Positions 6,404 to 14,681 of a stretch of DNA of 53,042 nucleotides are shown here, piece by piece (position 1 is the first letter of the stretch; every line of letters starts with the position of its first letter). The notes beneath the pieces are model-generated. The model saw only the letters and a list, made by a program, of their open reading frames with translations. It did not search any database and had not been told where the DNA came from. The position numbers and the translations under genes are program-made. This DNA comes from Bacilli bacterium (GTDB lineage: Bacteria; Bacillota_I; Bacilli_A; RF39; UBA660), in NCBI GenBank assembly GCA_017511945.1, contig JAFWHR010000013.1:1-53042 (forward strand), given 5' to 3'.

Positions 6404-6684
6404 GATTTAAATATATTTCCTATCTTATAATTATCTGAATAAAACTGTGGCATTTCATAAGTAAATGTCACTTTCTTTTTTGGCATAATAATTCTATTAG
6501 GTTTTACATCTCTATATATGTATAGTATTTTATTATTCTTATCAGTAAGTACTATATCTATATTTACTCTCATAAAAAACGTGTGCACGCCGTTGCAACT
6601 AATTTTAAGTATGTAATCAAATTTCTTTAAAAACATGAGTCCTTTTAACTTTTTAAAAAAACTATCCGCACATTTAACCTTCAT
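6400..6684 (-). CDS. DUF192 family protein
   Basis: A 94-residue protein on the minus strand. The GLMFLKKFDYIL and CNGVHTFFMRVNIDIVLTD segments match DUF192, a small beta-rich family of unknown function; in several Firmicutes it is encoded beside Tad/Flp pilus genes. Here it lies between a type IV prepilin and an Flp-like pilin, which fits that association. There is no signal peptide. GGTGG precedes the ATG by five bases. Confidence 0.8.
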   Translation of the reverse strand: MKVKCADSFFKKLKGLMFLKKFDYILKISCNGVHTFFMRVNIDIVLTDKNNKILYIYRDVKPNRIIMPKKKVTFTYEMPQFYSDNYKIGNIFKS

Positions 6685-6729
6685 ATTTCCACCATTTACA
6701 CTATATCACTTTTATATGTAAAAATCTAC

Positions 6730-6758
6730 TTGATTTTTTTATTAATCTTTAATATAAT
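6730..6758 (+). promoter_or_regulatory. Promoter of the Flp-like pilin gene
   Basis: TTGATT (6730-6735), 17 bases, TATAAT (6753-6758). It overlaps the longest possible reading frame, showing that the start at 6790 is the right one. Confidence 0.8.
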
Positions 6759-6789
6759 TGACTTAGAAGAAATAGAAAAGAGGATGTGT

Positions 6790-6981
6790 ATGAAGTTAAA
6801 TAATAAAGGTCAAGCTTTAGTTGAGTACTTACTTATAATCGCAGTTGTAAGTGTAATTGTCGTAAGTGTCGTTAAACTACTTGGAGGATATCTTCAAGAT
6901 TCAATGACTAAATCATCTTGTAAACTTATAGATAAGACATATGTAGAAGGATCAAAACCTGGTGAGGGTTCTTGTCAGTAA
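6790..6981 (+). CDS. Flp/Tad-type pilin-like protein
   Basis: A 63-residue protein: MKLNNKG, then QALVEYLLIIAVVSVIVVSVVKLLGG. Cleavage after Gly7 would put Glu at +5 and Tyr at +6, the Flp pilin signature (G-x4-EY). A short polar tail has two cysteines, possibly a disulphide. The start is set by GAGGA upstream of ATG 6790 and by the promoter, which lies upstream. A terminator follows directly, so the gene is transcribed alone. Confidence 0.8.
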   Translation: MKLNNKGQALVEYLLIIAVVSVIVVSVVKLLGGYLQDSMTKSSCKLIDKTYVEGSKPGEGSCQ

Positions 6982-7001
6982 AAGATAATTTTTATCTTTT
7001 T
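6979..7001 (+). terminator. Terminator after the Flp-like pilin gene
   Basis: AAAGATAA, loop TTT, TTATCTTT and further T, beginning at the stop codon. Confidence 0.75.
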
Positions 7002-7007
7002 TAATAT

Positions 7008-7364
7008 ATGAAAAAGAAAATTATAACTTTAATGCTCAACATAGTAACTTTAGGATTATACACATTTTATGTAGGGGCAAAACTTGATGTTTACGAGAAA
7101 GATGCTTGGTATCAAAAATGGTATTTATGGGTAATTGGATTTTTACTAGGAATAATACCTGGAATTGTAATGCTTTTAATATTTTATATTAAGGTAGGAT
7201 GTTTAGTTTCAGAAAAGTTAAATGTTCCAATGCAAAAGTATTATTCATATCCTTATGTTTGGATTTTCTGTTTTATAGTCCCAATATTAGGCTGGTCTAT
7301 ATTTACAGTTTTAAACATATATGTCCATACTTGGTATTGTGCATATCTTGAAAGTGGTGATTGA
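7008..7364 (+). CDS. Small multi-pass membrane protein, unknown function
   Basis: 118 residues with about three hydrophobic segments (residues 5-23, 38-62, 82-108) and aromatic-rich edges. I do not recognise the family. There is no ribosome site upstream of the ATG, which lies only about 7 bases after the terminator T run, so either the mRNA is leaderless or it is read through. Its end overlaps the GGTGA site of nusB, suggesting coupling to nusB. Confidence 0.65.
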   Translation: MKKKIITLMLNIVTLGLYTFYVGAKLDVYEKDAWYQKWYLWVIGFLLGIIPGIVMLLIFYIKVGCLVSEKLNVPMQKYYSYPYVWIFCFIVPILGWSIFTVLNIYVHTWYCAYLESGD

Positions 7365-7365
7365 A

Positions 7366-7767
7366 TTGATAACTAGAAGTGAACTTAGAAAAAAGATAAT
7401 GACTATTTTATATCAAATAGAACTGTACGATAAAAATAAAATAGAATATGATTTAGAAACCGTAATTAAACAAAATACAGTTATAGATAGTGAATTTGTC
7501 AAAGATATAGTATTTGGAGTTGTTACTTATAAAAGTGAAATTGACTCTTTAGCTAACAAACATTTATCAAATTGGTCTATAGATAGACTAGGAAACACCG
7601 ATATCGCAATACTTAGAATGGGAATATATGAACTTATTTATACATCAACCCCTCCAGTAGTTGCGATAAATGAAGCAGTAGAACTTGCAAAAGAGTATTC
7701 AGATGAAAAGGTTTGTAAAATGATAAATGCATGTCTAGATAAAATATATAAAGAGGAAGAAAAGTGA
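7366..7767 (+). CDS. nusB: Transcription antitermination protein NusB
   Basis: A 133-residue RNA-binding protein that joins the rRNA antitermination complex with NusE. The start is TTG 7366, five bases after GGTGA; the frame can be extended upstream to 7321 but those codons have no site and lie within the preceding gene. Family blocks seen: SELRKKIMTILYQIEL, HLSNWSIDRLGNTDIAILRMGIYEL and INEAVELAKEYSDEKVCKMINACLDKI. NusB-xseA-xseB order is common in Firmicutes. Its stop overlaps the xseA start. Confidence 0.95.
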   Translation: MITRSELRKKIMTILYQIELYDKNKIEYDLETVIKQNTVIDSEFVKDIVFGVVTYKSEIDSLANKHLSNWSIDRLGNTDIAILRMGIYELIYTSTPPVVAINEAVELAKEYSDEKVCKMINACLDKIYKEEEK

Positions 7768-9101
7768 AAGATAAGTATTTAACAGTTAGTGCGATAACTA
7801 GATATTTAAAATCGAGGTTTGATTTAGATGAAAACCTTCAGACAGTATTTTTAAAAGGTGAGATTTCTAACTTTAAAGCCCATACATCTGGTCACTTTTA
7901 TTTTTCCCTAAAAGACGAAAACAGTAAAATTAACGCAGTTATGTTTAGAAGTCAAACTAAAAACGTTTTATTTAAACCAAAAGATGGAATGAAAGTATTA
8001 CTTACAGGAAGAATTAGTCTATATGAAGCGATGGGAAGCTACCAGATATATGTAGATGAGATGATAGAAGATGGTGTGGGCAATTTATATTTAGCATTTG
8101 AACAGTTAAAAGAAAAACTATCTAAAGAAGGTCTATTTGATGAAAGTCATAAACAAAAAATACCAAAAGTACCTAAAAAAGTTGGAATTATAACTGCGCC
8201 AACTGGTGCGGCAATTAGAGATATCATAACGACAATTAAAAGGAGATTTAACGTATGTGAAACTATTCTTTTTCCAACTCTCGTTCAAGGTGAAAATGCC
8301 AAAGAAGATATAGTTAAAAATATTAAAAAAGCCCAAGAATACGATTTGGATGTACTTATTATAGGTAGAGGTGGAGGATCTATTGAGGATTTGTGGCCAT
8401 TTAATGAAGAGATTGTCGCAAGAGCCATATATGAATGCAAAATTCCGACAATATCGGCAGTTGGTCATGAGATAGATTTTACCATTTCAGATTTTGTCGC
8501 TGACCTAAGGGCTCCGACACCAACGGCAGCTGCTGAACTTGCTGTTCCTAATATGGCAGATTTGAAAAGTAAACTAAACGGATATTTAATCAGGTTAAAC
8601 GAGGGAATATATAAAAAGATAAATTACAATAAATTATATCTTGATTCAGTTAAAAATTCATTTGTAATTAAAAATCCAATGGTAATGTATGAAAATAAAA
8701 GACAAAATTTAGATTTACTATCTGAAAAAATCAATTCATTAGTTACAAATAGCTTAAAAAATCATAGAGATAAAATTACATTAATCAAAAAATCTTACAT
8801 ATTTTATAGTCCCGATATGATATATAAAAAGTATAGAGATAAAATAGATAGTATTAAAAGTAGTTATGTACTATCAAATCCTATGATTTTGTATAAAGAT
8901 AAAAAGAGTGAAATTAAAAACATAATTGAAAAGTTAGAACTATTAAATCCTTTAAACATTTTAAATAGAGGTTATAGTATTTCTTATTTAGATGAAAAAG
9001 TTATTAAAAGTATTAAAAAAGTTAAGAAAAATGATAATATTTCAATCAGAGTTTCCGATGGAATTATTAAAACAAAAGCAGTAGAAGTGGAGGATAAATG
9101 A
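7764..9101 (+). CDS. xseA: Exodeoxyribonuclease VII large subunit
   Basis: Catalytic subunit of ExoVII, which degrades single-stranded DNA in both directions. The OB-fold DNA-binding domain covers about residues 1-100 (FLKGEISNFKAHTSGHFYFSLKD), the catalytic domain 120-320 (VGIITAPTGAAIRDI, IIGRGGGSIEDLWPFNEE, SAVGHEIDFTISDFVADLRAPTPTAAAE), followed by a long helical region that binds the small subunit. 445 residues is normal. The start is GTG with GAGGAAG upstream, overlapping nusB by 4 bases. Confidence 0.97.
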   Translation: MKDKYLTVSAITRYLKSRFDLDENLQTVFLKGEISNFKAHTSGHFYFSLKDENSKINAVMFRSQTKNVLFKPKDGMKVLLTGRISLYEAMGSYQIYVDEMIEDGVGNLYLAFEQLKEKLSKEGLFDESHKQKIPKVPKKVGIITAPTGAAIRDIITTIKRRFNVCETILFPTLVQGENAKEDIVKNIKKAQEYDLDVLIIGRGGGSIEDLWPFNEEIVARAIYECKIPTISAVGHEIDFTISDFVADLRAPTPTAAAELAVPNMADLKSKLNGYLIRLNEGIYKKINYNKLYLDSVKNSFVIKNPMVMYENKRQNLDLLSEKINSLVTNSLKNHRDKITLIKKSYIFYSPDMIYKKYRDKIDSIKSSYVLSNPMILYKDKKSEIKNIIEKLELLNPLNILNRGYSISYLDEKVIKSIKKVKKNDNISIRVSDGIIKTKAVEVEDK

Positions 9102-9313
9102 TGGCTAAAAAATTTGAAGATAAAGTTAAAGAATTAGAAGAGATAATTACCGTATTAGAAAATGGAGATGTCTCACTAGATGAATCTATTAAAAAGTATA
9201 CTGAAGCGATGAAACTCGTTAAAGAATGTGATGATGAGTTAAAAACAGTGGAAGATAAGATAAGTAAGATAGTATCTGAAAATGGAGAACTAAAAGACTT
9301 TACAGTTGAGTGA
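9098..9313 (+). CDS. xseB: Exodeoxyribonuclease VII small subunit
   Basis: A 71-residue helical protein: FEDKVKELEEIITVLENGDVSLDESIKKYTEAMKL is the XseB signature. Several copies wrap the helical arm of XseA. It overlaps the xseA stop. Two adjacent ATG codons (9098 and 9101) follow GGAGG; the first has the better spacing. Confidence 0.95.
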   Translation: MMAKKFEDKVKELEEIITVLENGDVSLDESIKKYTEAMKLVKECDDELKTVEDKISKIVSENGELKDFTVE

Positions 9314-9329
9314 AAGTAGGAAAATATAT

Positions 9330-9704
9330 ATGAAAAATGGTTTTACTTTAATAGAACTACTTGGAGTAATTGTAATAATAAGTGTACTTGCTTTAATAAC
9401 TATTCCAATTATTGACAGTTCATTAAATAAGGGAAAACAAAACTTATCTGATATTCAAAAAGAACAACTTATAAAAAGTTTAAAGGACTACTATTCATCA
9501 AATATTGATGAGTTATCTAATGTAAATGGGAAAGCATGTAAAACAATATCAGAACTTCAAGAATTTCTACCAGATGATATAAAAGATCCTAAAAATAATA
9601 AGGATTATAATGTAAAAGTATGTGTTGAAAAGAAATCTGTAACATGTACATCACATTTAGATGATAGTTGTTATAATTATTCTTACACTGTAGAAGATAA
9701 CTAA
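9330..9704 (+). CDS. Type IV prepilin-like protein (second copy)
   Basis: A 124-residue protein with MKNG then FTLIELLGVIVIISVLALITIPII, a perfect class III prepilin signal and N-terminal helix with Glu5. The soluble part holds five cysteines (KACK, VCVEKKSVTCTSHLDDSC), more than in the first prepilin. The start is ATG 9330; a TTG at 9306 inside the xseB end lacks the signal context. It follows xseB by 16 bases, so, like the enolase-linked copy, it is carried in a housekeeping operon. Confidence 0.87.
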   Translation: MKNGFTLIELLGVIVIISVLALITIPIIDSSLNKGKQNLSDIQKEQLIKSLKDYYSSNIDELSNVNGKACKTISELQEFLPDDIKDPKNNKDYNVKVCVEKKSVTCTSHLDDSCYNYSYTVEDN

Positions 9705-9716
9705 AGGAGTTAATTT

Positions 9717-11231
9717 ATGGATAGTAGGCAGTATTTAAAATTAATTAGAGATACTTTTGATGAAACATTAGATGAATTTGATACATCATATGAAAAAAGG
9801 GAGTTTGACGACGTATTTACAGAATTGATTCACAGTTTATTAGAAACTAAAGATGATGATTACGATAGCATATTTAACTATTTAGTTAAAAATTATTTAA
9901 AATCAATTGAAGCCATATCTAAATTATCGCCAGGATTGTCTACAGGACTATACGATGAAAAGGGAAATATTAAAATAAATACCTATAATGGAAAAATGTC
10001 AGATATCCCAAACGATGATGAGATTGCAGAAGATACAGTATTTGATGCATCCAGTATGACAAAAATGTTTACCTCGGTATTACTTTTAAAAGAGTCAGAA
10101 AGAGGAAATATAGATTTAAATAAAAAGTTTTCAGACTATAATCCACTACTTAGTAAAGTAGATGTAAAAATAATTGATGCTTTAAGATTTGGCGTCAATT
10201 TAAGAACTGATGGAAGATTAGATGAGCCAAATATCTCTAAAAAGATAAGAGTAGAGAGATTAAAAAGTACATATGTTTTTGAAAGAGATACTTTTATATA
10301 TAGCGATATTCCATACATGCTGGTGCCACTTCTATTTGGGAAAACTTTAGAAGAAGCAACAGAAAACTATTTAAATAATTTTTATGAACTATATAGAGAT
10401 GAACTAGGTCTATCTAAAACCGGTTACAGTTTAATTAATATGACAGGTGGCACTGTTAATTTAGATCTTATAAACGATATTTACAGTAAAGATGGACTAT
10501 TCGATCCTAAAGCGAATATGTTTGAAAAACAAATTGGCTATATATCAGGTCATGCCGGTGTAACGACGACAGTTAAAGATTTAGAAAAACTGTTTAAAAG
10601 TCTGTCACATGGACTATTATCTGATTCATCTTTAAAAGAATTAATTACTGCAGCACACGATACCGACATTTTACTAGATAAAAATGGTAATGAAGTAATT
10701 AGAAATGGAAAAAAAGTATACATAAACCGCGGAATGGGAGTTTATTTAAATAAAGGCAATATCAGAATAAGTGATATGCCATCTAGATTTAGTCCTTCAT
10801 CATTTGCGTCAGCAGGATCAACTGGTACTTACTGTATATATGATATTTCAAATGGACTAAACATGATTTATCTATCTAATGCGAGAAGTGGATCATATAG
10901 TAAATGGATAAATACCGGTGATTATATTTACGGTGATAAAAATGATCAAATGTCAAAAAATTATGGGACAACTTTAATATCTGGTACTGGTAGTATGAAA
11001 GATGGTAGCATAATTAGAGAGAATGGAACAGCTATGACATATACAAGAGCAACCAATAATTTTAAAGAAGAAGGACTTAGAACTTTATTAAAACTTAGAA
11101 TTGCCAAAAAAGTACTTGTAAAAAAAGCCAAAATAGAATTATCTGACATATTACTAGATGAAGAGTTAAGTAAAATAGAAGAGGTATTTAGTGGAAATAA
11201 TAGTAAAAAAATCAAATTAAAAAGAGCTTGA
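9717..11231 (+). CDS. Beta-lactamase-like serine hydrolase (class C / esterase family), no signal peptide
   Basis: A 504-residue member of the serine beta-lactamase-like superfamily. The nucleophile motif SMTK is at residues 113-116 in FDASSMTKMF, and YSD at 195-197 stands in the Tyr position. Conserved SGHAGVTTTVKDLEKL lies near 275-290, and SAGSTGTY near 365 is the likely third motif. No signal peptide or membrane anchor is visible, so it acts in the cytoplasm unless exported otherwise; this points to an esterase or peptidase rather than antibiotic resistance. AAAGGAG precedes the ATG. It shares a transcription unit with the prepilin upstream and ends in a two-way terminator. Confidence 0.82.
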   Translation: MDSRQYLKLIRDTFDETLDEFDTSYEKREFDDVFTELIHSLLETKDDDYDSIFNYLVKNYLKSIEAISKLSPGLSTGLYDEKGNIKINTYNGKMSDIPNDDEIAEDTVFDASSMTKMFTSVLLLKESERGNIDLNKKFSDYNPLLSKVDVKIIDALRFGVNLRTDGRLDEPNISKKIRVERLKSTYVFERDTFIYSDIPYMLVPLLFGKTLEEATENYLNNFYELYRDELGLSKTGYSLINMTGGTVNLDLINDIYSKDGLFDPKANMFEKQIGYISGHAGVTTTVKDLEKLFKSLSHGLLSDSSLKELITAAHDTDILLDKNGNEVIRNGKKVYINRGMGVYLNKGNIRISDMPSRFSPSSFASAGSTGTYCIYDISNGLNMIYLSNARSGSYSKWINTGDYIYGDKNDQMSKNYGTTLISGTGSMKDGSIIRENGTAMTYTRATNNFKEEGLRTLLKLRIAKKVLVKKAKIELSDILLDEELSKIEEVFSGNNSKKIKLKRA

Positions 11232-11246
11232 GAGCTCTTTTATATT
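11221..11246. terminator. Bidirectional terminator between the serine hydrolase and lexA
   Basis: AAAGAGCT, loop TGAG, AGCTCTTT, flanked by A-rich and T-rich runs, so it can stop transcription from both convergent genes. Confidence 0.85.
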
Positions 11247-11857
11247 TTTCTATAAAGTCCTATCGCTTTACCTAATATAACTACATTATCTAATATAATA
11301 GGATCCATGGTGTCATTTTCAGGCTGAAGTCTAAAATGTCTTTTTTCTTTGTAAAAAGTTTTAAGAGTAACCTCATTGTCATCTGTCATCGCAACAACAA
11401 TTTCTCCATTTCTCGCATGACTTCTTCTTTCAACTATAACTACATCTCCATCTAAAATACCCGCATTAATCATACTAGTCCCATCAACTTTAAGTGTAAA
11501 TACTTCCTTTCCTTTTGGAAGTAAATAACTTGGAAGGGCAAAAAACTCATCTGGCATTTCAATAGCCTCTATTGGACTTCCTGCAGTAATTTTACCGAGC
11601 AAAGGAACCTCAGTAACTAATTCATTTTCCTTTTCAAATTCATTTTTAACAAGTAGTTCTATTGCTCTATTTCTAGAACTGCCTTTTCTTATAAACCCCT
11701 TTGTCTCTAAATTGTTTAAATGTGCTTGTATAGTAGCAGGTGATGAGATGTCAAGTTTTTCTCCTATCTCTCTAACTGTAGGTGGATATCCGTGAGATAC
11801 AATATATTCTTTGACACATTTTAAGACATCTTCCTGCCTTTTTGTAAGTTTTTCCAT
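11240..11857 (-). CDS. lexA: LexA, SOS repressor
   Basis: Repressor of the DNA-damage response with RecA-stimulated self-cleavage. The winged-helix domain fills residues 1-70 (TKRQEDVLKCVKEYIVSHGYPPTVREIGEKLDISSPATIQAHLNNLETKG). The cleavage site is Ala92-Gly93 in KITAGSPIE, the catalytic Ser128 is in GTSMINAG and Lys166 in EVTLKTFYK. 205 residues is normal. AGGAGG precedes ATG 11857; a longer frame upstream lies in the promoter. The gene is divergent from a small membrane ORF and yneF, as in Bacillus. Confidence 0.97.
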   Translation of the reverse strand: MEKLTKRQEDVLKCVKEYIVSHGYPPTVREIGEKLDISSPATIQAHLNNLETKGFIRKGSSRNRAIELLVKNEFEKENELVTEVPLLGKITAGSPIEAIEMPDEFFALPSYLLPKGKEVFTLKVDGTSMINAGILDGDVVIVERRSHARNGEIVVAMTDDNEVTLKTFYKEKRHFRLQPENDTMDPIILDNVVILGKAIGLYRKI

Positions 11858-11882
11858 GAAAATTCCTCCTTTAATCATAAAA

Positions 11883-11922
11883 AGTATAACAAAAAAAAGT
11901 GTAAATGTCAAACATTTGTTTT
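11883..11922 (-). promoter_or_regulatory. lexA promoter with LexA-box-like palindrome
   Basis: On the minus strand, TTGACA (11911-11906), 17 bases, TATACT (11888-11883). The palindrome AAAC-ATTT-GTTT at 11910-11921 overlaps the -35 and resembles the Gram-positive SOS box (GAAC-N4-GTTC) in layout. Autorepression is the expected role; binding is inferred. Confidence 0.65.
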
Positions 11923-11931
11923 AAAAATGTA

Positions 11932-11960
11932 TTGACACGAACAAATATACGTGTTATAGT
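11932..11960 (+). promoter_or_regulatory. SOS-type promoter of the small membrane ORF
   Basis: TTGACA (11932-11937), 17 bases, TATAGT (11955-11960). The spacer carries CGAACAAATATACG, whose left half matches the Gram-positive LexA box (CGAAC). The site would be blocked by a repressor bound between -35 and -10. Confidence 0.6.
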
Positions 11961-11984
11961 TATATTGCAGAAGGAGGTAAGAGT

Positions 11985-12131
11985 ATGGAAATGATAAAAA
12001 GTAAAACTGTGATCGCATTTTTCGCGCTTGTATTGGTGGTGAGTTATATATCGGCCTTGGATGGTGCGAAGACAAATAGTGCGTCAAACAGATCGAACCT
12101 CATCTCGAATAAATCTGATTATAATGCATAA
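11985..12131 (+). CDS. Small single-pass membrane protein, candidate SOS division inhibitor (YneA position)
   Basis: A 48-residue protein preceded by AAGGAGG. After MEMIKSK, residues 8-24 form one membrane helix (TVIAFFALVLVVSYISA), followed by a polar Ser/Asn/Lys tail facing outside. It has no LysM domain, unlike Bacillus YneA. Evidence for an SOS role is position (divergent from lexA, upstream of yneF) and a promoter carrying a LexA-box-like half site. Small single-pass SOS division inhibitors such as SidA, SosA and YneA share this layout. The function is inference. Confidence 0.6.
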   Translation: MEMIKSKTVIAFFALVLVVSYISALDGAKTNSASNRSNLISNKSDYNA

Positions 12132-12192
12132 TATTATAAAAAACTTGTAATTTAAAATCATTTTTAGTAAAATGAATTTAGGAGGTAATTAT

Positions 12193-12408
12193 ATGGCATT
12201 ATTTTTAGATATATTAAAAGTTGTTATTGGACTGGTAGTTGGAGTTGTTATTGGATTTTTAATCGCAAAAAAATATACTGAAAAACAACTTAAGGAAAAT
12301 CCACCTATAAATGAAAAGATGATTAAGGCTTTGATGATGGGTATGGGAAGAAAACCAAGTCAAAAACAGGTTAATCAAATGATGAAGTCAATGCAAAAGT
12401 ATATGTAA
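12193..12408 (+). CDS. yneF: YneF family (UPF0154) membrane protein
   Basis: 71 residues. An N-terminal membrane helix with a glycine zipper ([19 protein letters not shown]) is followed by the family block [32 protein letters not shown], nearly as in B. subtilis YneF. Function is unknown. AGGAGG precedes ATG 12193. It sits in the lexA-yneA-yneF neighbourhood seen in Bacillus. Only a T-rich stretch, with no clear hairpin, follows it. Confidence 0.92.
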   Translation: MALFLDILKVVIGLVVGVVIGFLIAKKYTEKQLKENPPINEKMIKALMMGMGRKPSQKQVNQMMKSMQKYM

Positions 12409-12469
12409 GCATTGATTTTTTTCTTTTTTCTTTTTCTAAAATGTGCTAAACTGTATGTAGGTGAGAATC

Positions 12470-13741
12470 ATGAGTGCAAATTTATATCCAGCTGATAGTT
12501 ATATAGTAAAAAATGCGACAGTTTTAAACAATGAAGATAGAATGGTACTAATTAAACTGTATGAACCAGTAATAGGTTCTACCGCTGTTAGCCTATATTA
12601 TACCTTTTGGTCTAATCTAGATTCCATGAGTATAATGTCAACGGAATATACTCACCATTATCTAATGGCAAGTATGAGATTAAAATTAGAAGACATTTTA
12701 GAAGCAAGAGAAAAACTAGAGGGAATTGGCCTAATTAAGACTTATGTAAAGGAATCAAGTGTAAATAGTTATATTTATGAATTATACTCTCCTTTAAGTC
12801 CTAAAGAGTTTATCGATAGTCCAATACTATCCGTGACTTTAAAAAGTAATGTCGGGAAAAGAGAATACAATAGAATACTTAAATTCTTTGAAATTCCTAA
12901 AATTGATTTAAAGGGATATAAAGATATCACCCTTAAATTTAGTGAAGTATTTGATTCTATCTCAAATTACGATGTAGATGAAAATGAAAACATAAGAAAA
13001 GTTAAAAATATAGATGTAACTATCGATGAAAAGATTGATTTAAACAGCATATTATCATTAATACCATCAGAAATACTTAATAAAAGATCTATTAGTAATG
13101 AGACAAAATCTCTTATTTACAAACTTTCATTTATATACAATTTAGATGAAGATGAGATGACTGACTTAATAAGAAATTCGGTAGATGAAAAACACGTAAT
13201 TGATAAAAAGTTACTTAGAGATAATTGTCACAATTACTATACTTTTGAAAATAATAGTTCAACTCCTAGTTTAATATATAAAAAGCAGCCTGAGTATCTT
13301 AGAAAAAAGGTAAGTGATACTTCTAAAAAATCTAAGATGATATACACTTTTGAAAATGAGACACCATATGACTTTTTATCAGGTAGAAATAGAGGAGTTA
13401 AACCGAGTAAAAACGATTTAAAACTAATTGAACAATTACTTATAGATTATGAACTATCTCCTGGTGTCGTTAATGTGCTTATAGATTATGTGCTTAGAAT
13501 AAACGATAACAAACTGATTAAAAACTATTGTCTTACAATAGCTAGCCAGTGGAAGAGAAGTAATATAAAGACAGTAGAAGAGGCTATGGAGATATGCAAA
13601 AGAGAAAATAGTAAGAAAAAGTCTAGAGTTAAAAAAGTTAAAAAGGAAGAAAAACCCAATTGGTATGATAAAAAATTAGAACAGTCTAAAGCCACTGATG
13701 AAGATATCAAAAAATTAGACGACATATTAAATAGTCTTTAA
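12470..13741 (+). CDS. dnaB: DnaB-type replication initiation / membrane attachment protein
   Basis: The Firmicute DnaB (not the helicase) works with DnaD and DnaI to load the replicative helicase at oriC. It begins MSANLYPADSYIVKNATVLNNEDRMVLIKLYEPVIGSTAVSLYYTFW, a winged-helix DDBH1 domain typical of this family. A DDBH2-like domain lies near residues 310-380 (LIEQLLIDYELSPGVVNVLIDYVL ... ASQWKRSNIKTVEEA). The 423-residue length fits. AGGTGA precedes ATG 12470. It is followed after 10 bases by dnaI, the normal partner. Confidence 0.93.
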   Translation: MSANLYPADSYIVKNATVLNNEDRMVLIKLYEPVIGSTAVSLYYTFWSNLDSMSIMSTEYTHHYLMASMRLKLEDILEAREKLEGIGLIKTYVKESSVNSYIYELYSPLSPKEFIDSPILSVTLKSNVGKREYNRILKFFEIPKIDLKGYKDITLKFSEVFDSISNYDVDENENIRKVKNIDVTIDEKIDLNSILSLIPSEILNKRSISNETKSLIYKLSFIYNLDEDEMTDLIRNSVDEKHVIDKKLLRDNCHNYYTFENNSSTPSLIYKKQPEYLRKKVSDTSKKSKMIYTFENETPYDFLSGRNRGVKPSKNDLKLIEQLLIDYELSPGVVNVLIDYVLRINDNKLIKNYCLTIASQWKRSNIKTVEEAMEICKRENSKKKSRVKKVKKEEKPNWYDKKLEQSKATDEDIKKLDDILNSL

Positions 13742-13751
13742 GGAGGAACTT

Positions 13752-14675
13752 ATGGAAAAAATAAATCAACATTTAAAAAGTAACAAAAACTTATCTTTAG
13801 AACTAGATGATGCTTATGATGAAGCATTAAAAGATAGAGAATTTAAATCATTTGTCTCTAAAATCAAACTTAAAAGAGAAATACTTAAAAAGTACACATC
13901 ACTATTAGAAGAAAGTTCAAAAGAGTACAGTAACTGTACAAAATGCCGAGGAATAATGGAGTGTAAAAACAAATTAGAGGGATATGCCTATCTTCCTAAA
14001 GTTAGTGAAAGCTCTTTAGAATTTTCCTATAGAGCGTGCAAATACAAAAAGAAAATAGATAGAGAAAATAAATATCATGAAAATACACTTTTGTATAGCG
14101 TGCCAGATGAGATTAAAAACGCCAGTATGAAAAATATATATAAAACAGATAAAAAGAGATATGACACTATATCTAAACTGGCAAAATTCATAAAAGAATA
14201 TAAAAAAGATAAAAATCAAAAAGGTCTATATATATGTGGTAATTTTGGGAGCGGAAAAACATATTTAGTTGCAGCTACATTTAATGAACTTGCTAAAGAT
14301 GGAATTAAAAGTGCGATAGTATTTTGGCCGGAGTTTTTGAATGATTTAAAGTCTTCATTTAACTCTCCTTTAAAAACAGAGTTTTCATCTAAATATAATT
14401 CAGTTAAGAAAGCACCAATTTTACTAATTGATGACATAGGAGCAGAATCAGTAAGTCAGTGGAGTAGAGATGAAATATTGTGTCCTATACTTCAGTATAG
14501 AATGGATAGTAAACTCCCGACATTTTTTACATCTAATTTAGATTTAGATGCCCTTGAAACTCATTTAGCTATAACATCTAAAGGTGATGAAATAGTAAAA
14601 TCTGGAAGAGTCATTTCTAGAATTAAGCAGTTAACTGACTATCAGGAACTTATTTCTAAAAATTTAAGGAAGTGA
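13752..14675 (+). CDS. dnaI: DnaI, primosomal helicase loader
   Basis: An AAA+ ATPase that delivers the replicative helicase. The N-terminal half has the zinc-type cysteines (NCTKCRGIMEC near residues 60-70 and a further Cys near 97). The Walker A motif GNFGSGKT is at 163-170 and Walker B LLIDDIGAES has Asp227. Sensor-type FTSNLDLDALETHL follows. 307 residues matches the family. GGAGG lies nine bases upstream; the gene is co-transcribed with dnaB. Confidence 0.95.
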   Translation: MEKINQHLKSNKNLSLELDDAYDEALKDREFKSFVSKIKLKREILKKYTSLLEESSKEYSNCTKCRGIMECKNKLEGYAYLPKVSESSLEFSYRACKYKKKIDRENKYHENTLLYSVPDEIKNASMKNIYKTDKKRYDTISKLAKFIKEYKKDKNQKGLYICGNFGSGKTYLVAATFNELAKDGIKSAIVFWPEFLNDLKSSFNSPLKTEFSSKYNSVKKAPILLIDDIGAESVSQWSRDEILCPILQYRMDSKLPTFFTSNLDLDALETHLAITSKGDEIVKSGRVISRIKQLTDYQELISKNLRK

Positions 14676-14681
14676 AAAGAA

